A program made the position numbers and the translations under genes. From DSAD01 sp036825155 (GTDB lineage: Bacteria; Desulfobacterota; Desulfomonilia; UBA1062), in NCBI GenBank assembly GCA_036825155.1, contig DAISYU010000182.1, positions 1-5,014 of the forward strand: a DNA stretch of 5,014 nucleotides, read 5' to 3'. Under the pieces are notes generated by a model. The model saw only the letters and a list, made by a program, of their open reading frames with translations, ran no database searches and had not been told where the DNA came from. Every line of letters begins with the position of its first letter. Position 1 is the stretch's first letter. Below are positions 4,363-5,014 of the stretch, piece after piece.

Positions 4363-4974
4363 ATGATTGCGATTATCGACTACAAAGCAGGCAACCTCCG
4401 GTCGGTCGAGCGCGCCCTGCGGCACCTTGACCTGGAATGCGTCATCACGCGGGACAGCAATGAGATCTTCAAGGCCGAACGCGTCATCTTTCCCGGCGTC
4501 GGTGCTGCCGGCAAGGCCATGGAGACCATCATCGAAAACGGTATTGACGAGGTCATCAGGGAGGTCGTCCGGGCCGGGGTACCGTTTATGGGCATATGCC
4601 TGGGCACGCAGATCATCCTCGAGGAGAGTGAGGAAGATGATGCCAAATGCCTCGGGATCATCAGCGGTACCACGCGAAGATTTCCCGAGATGGGGGAGAA
4701 GATCCCGCACATGGGATGGAACACCTTACACGTGCGCAGGGATCACCCGATCCTGCACGGCATAGAGAAGGATGCCAGCTTTTATTTTGTGCACTCCTAT
4801 TACCCGGATCCGGCAGATGCATCCGATATCATTGCCGATACCGACTACGGGATCTCCTTTCCCTCTGCCATCGGCAGGAACAATGTCTTTGCAACCCAGT
4901 TCCATCCGGAAAAGAGCGGCAGGTTCGGGCTCAAAATGCTCAAGAATTTCAGCACGTGGGACGGAAAGAGCTGA
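4363..4974 (+). CDS. hisH: imidazole glycerol phosphate synthase, glutaminase subunit HisH
   Basis: 203 aa, normal length for HisH. It releases ammonia from glutamine and passes it to HisF, which makes imidazole glycerol phosphate and AICAR in histidine synthesis; cytoplasmic heterodimer. Signs of a class I glutamine amidotransferase: N-terminal MIAIIDYKAGNLRSV; oxyanion-side PGVGA (44-48); nucleophile Cys79 in GICLG (77-81); HMGWN (116-120); YFVHSYY (141-147); and His181 and Glu183 in QFHPEKSG (179-186). All catalytic residues are present. The start is fixed by the conserved N-terminus. The ribosome site is weak (AGGATGAG, 4346-4353). The extended style (EESEEDDAKCLGIISG) resembles deltaproteobacterial HisH from memory. 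No hisF, hisA or hisB start appears in the 40 bp that follow, so operon context is unknown. A second-copy HisH used in surface-sugar amidation cannot be excluded. Confidence 0.96.
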   Translation: MIAIIDYKAGNLRSVERALRHLDLECVITRDSNEIFKAERVIFPGVGAAGKAMETIIENGIDEVIREVVRAGVPFMGICLGTQIILEESEEDDAKCLGIISGTTRRFPEMGEKIPHMGWNTLHVRRDHPILHGIEKDASFYFVHSYYPDPADASDIIADTDYGISFPSAIGRNNVFATQFHPEKSGRFGLKMLKNFSTWDGKS

Positions 4975-5014
4975 ATCGGGACAAGCGAGTTCGAGTTTGA
5001 TTGAATCCGGAATT

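Overview
The window looks like an ordinary chromosomal stretch of a Gram-negative bacterium. An outer-membrane beta-barrel gene implies a diderm. The HisH, RadC, Pcm and DUF6485 sequences, and the style of the intergenic repeats, resemble those I remember from deltaproteobacteria (Desulfobacterota, Syntrophus-like groups). That placement is an inference from memory of family sequences, not from a search.

Left part (1-979): the C-terminal part of radC on the plus strand is cut by the left edge. About 300 bp without a gene follow. They hold a hairpin just after radC, a 66-nt stem-loop (736-801), and a block with a GC hairpin and TTTCTTTG/CAAAGAAA repeats (817-886) that ends about 16 nt from the 3' end of a tRNA-Pro(CGG). 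The tRNA lies on the minus strand, has an encoded CCA and has its own promoter.

Middle part (1034-2873): two minus-strand genes. A GalT-like nucleotidyltransferase of the HIT superfamily is followed, after 52 bp, by a small secreted protein. That protein looks like the beta-barrel domain of an inverse autotransporter (intimin/invasin type) with no passenger. It ends 54 bp before the tRNA, so the transcription order is galT-like, barrel, tRNA-Pro.

Right part (2955-4974): a good sigma70-type promoter drives a two-gene plus-strand operon of a 69-aa cysteine-rich DUF6485 protein and pcm (protein-L-isoaspartate O-methyltransferase, 7 nt apart). Next come 474 bp without a gene. This island has a symmetric layout: a 7-nt-period repeat array, an 89-nt long-stem palindromic repeat, and a diverged inverted copy of the array. 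Then comes hisH, the glutaminase subunit of imidazole glycerol phosphate synthase. No hisF start is seen in the last 40 bp.

The genes are mostly housekeeping and do not form one pathway. I found no defence system, CRISPR array, transposase or phage gene. The most interesting items are the passenger-less inverse autotransporter barrel and the two structured non-coding repeat islands.
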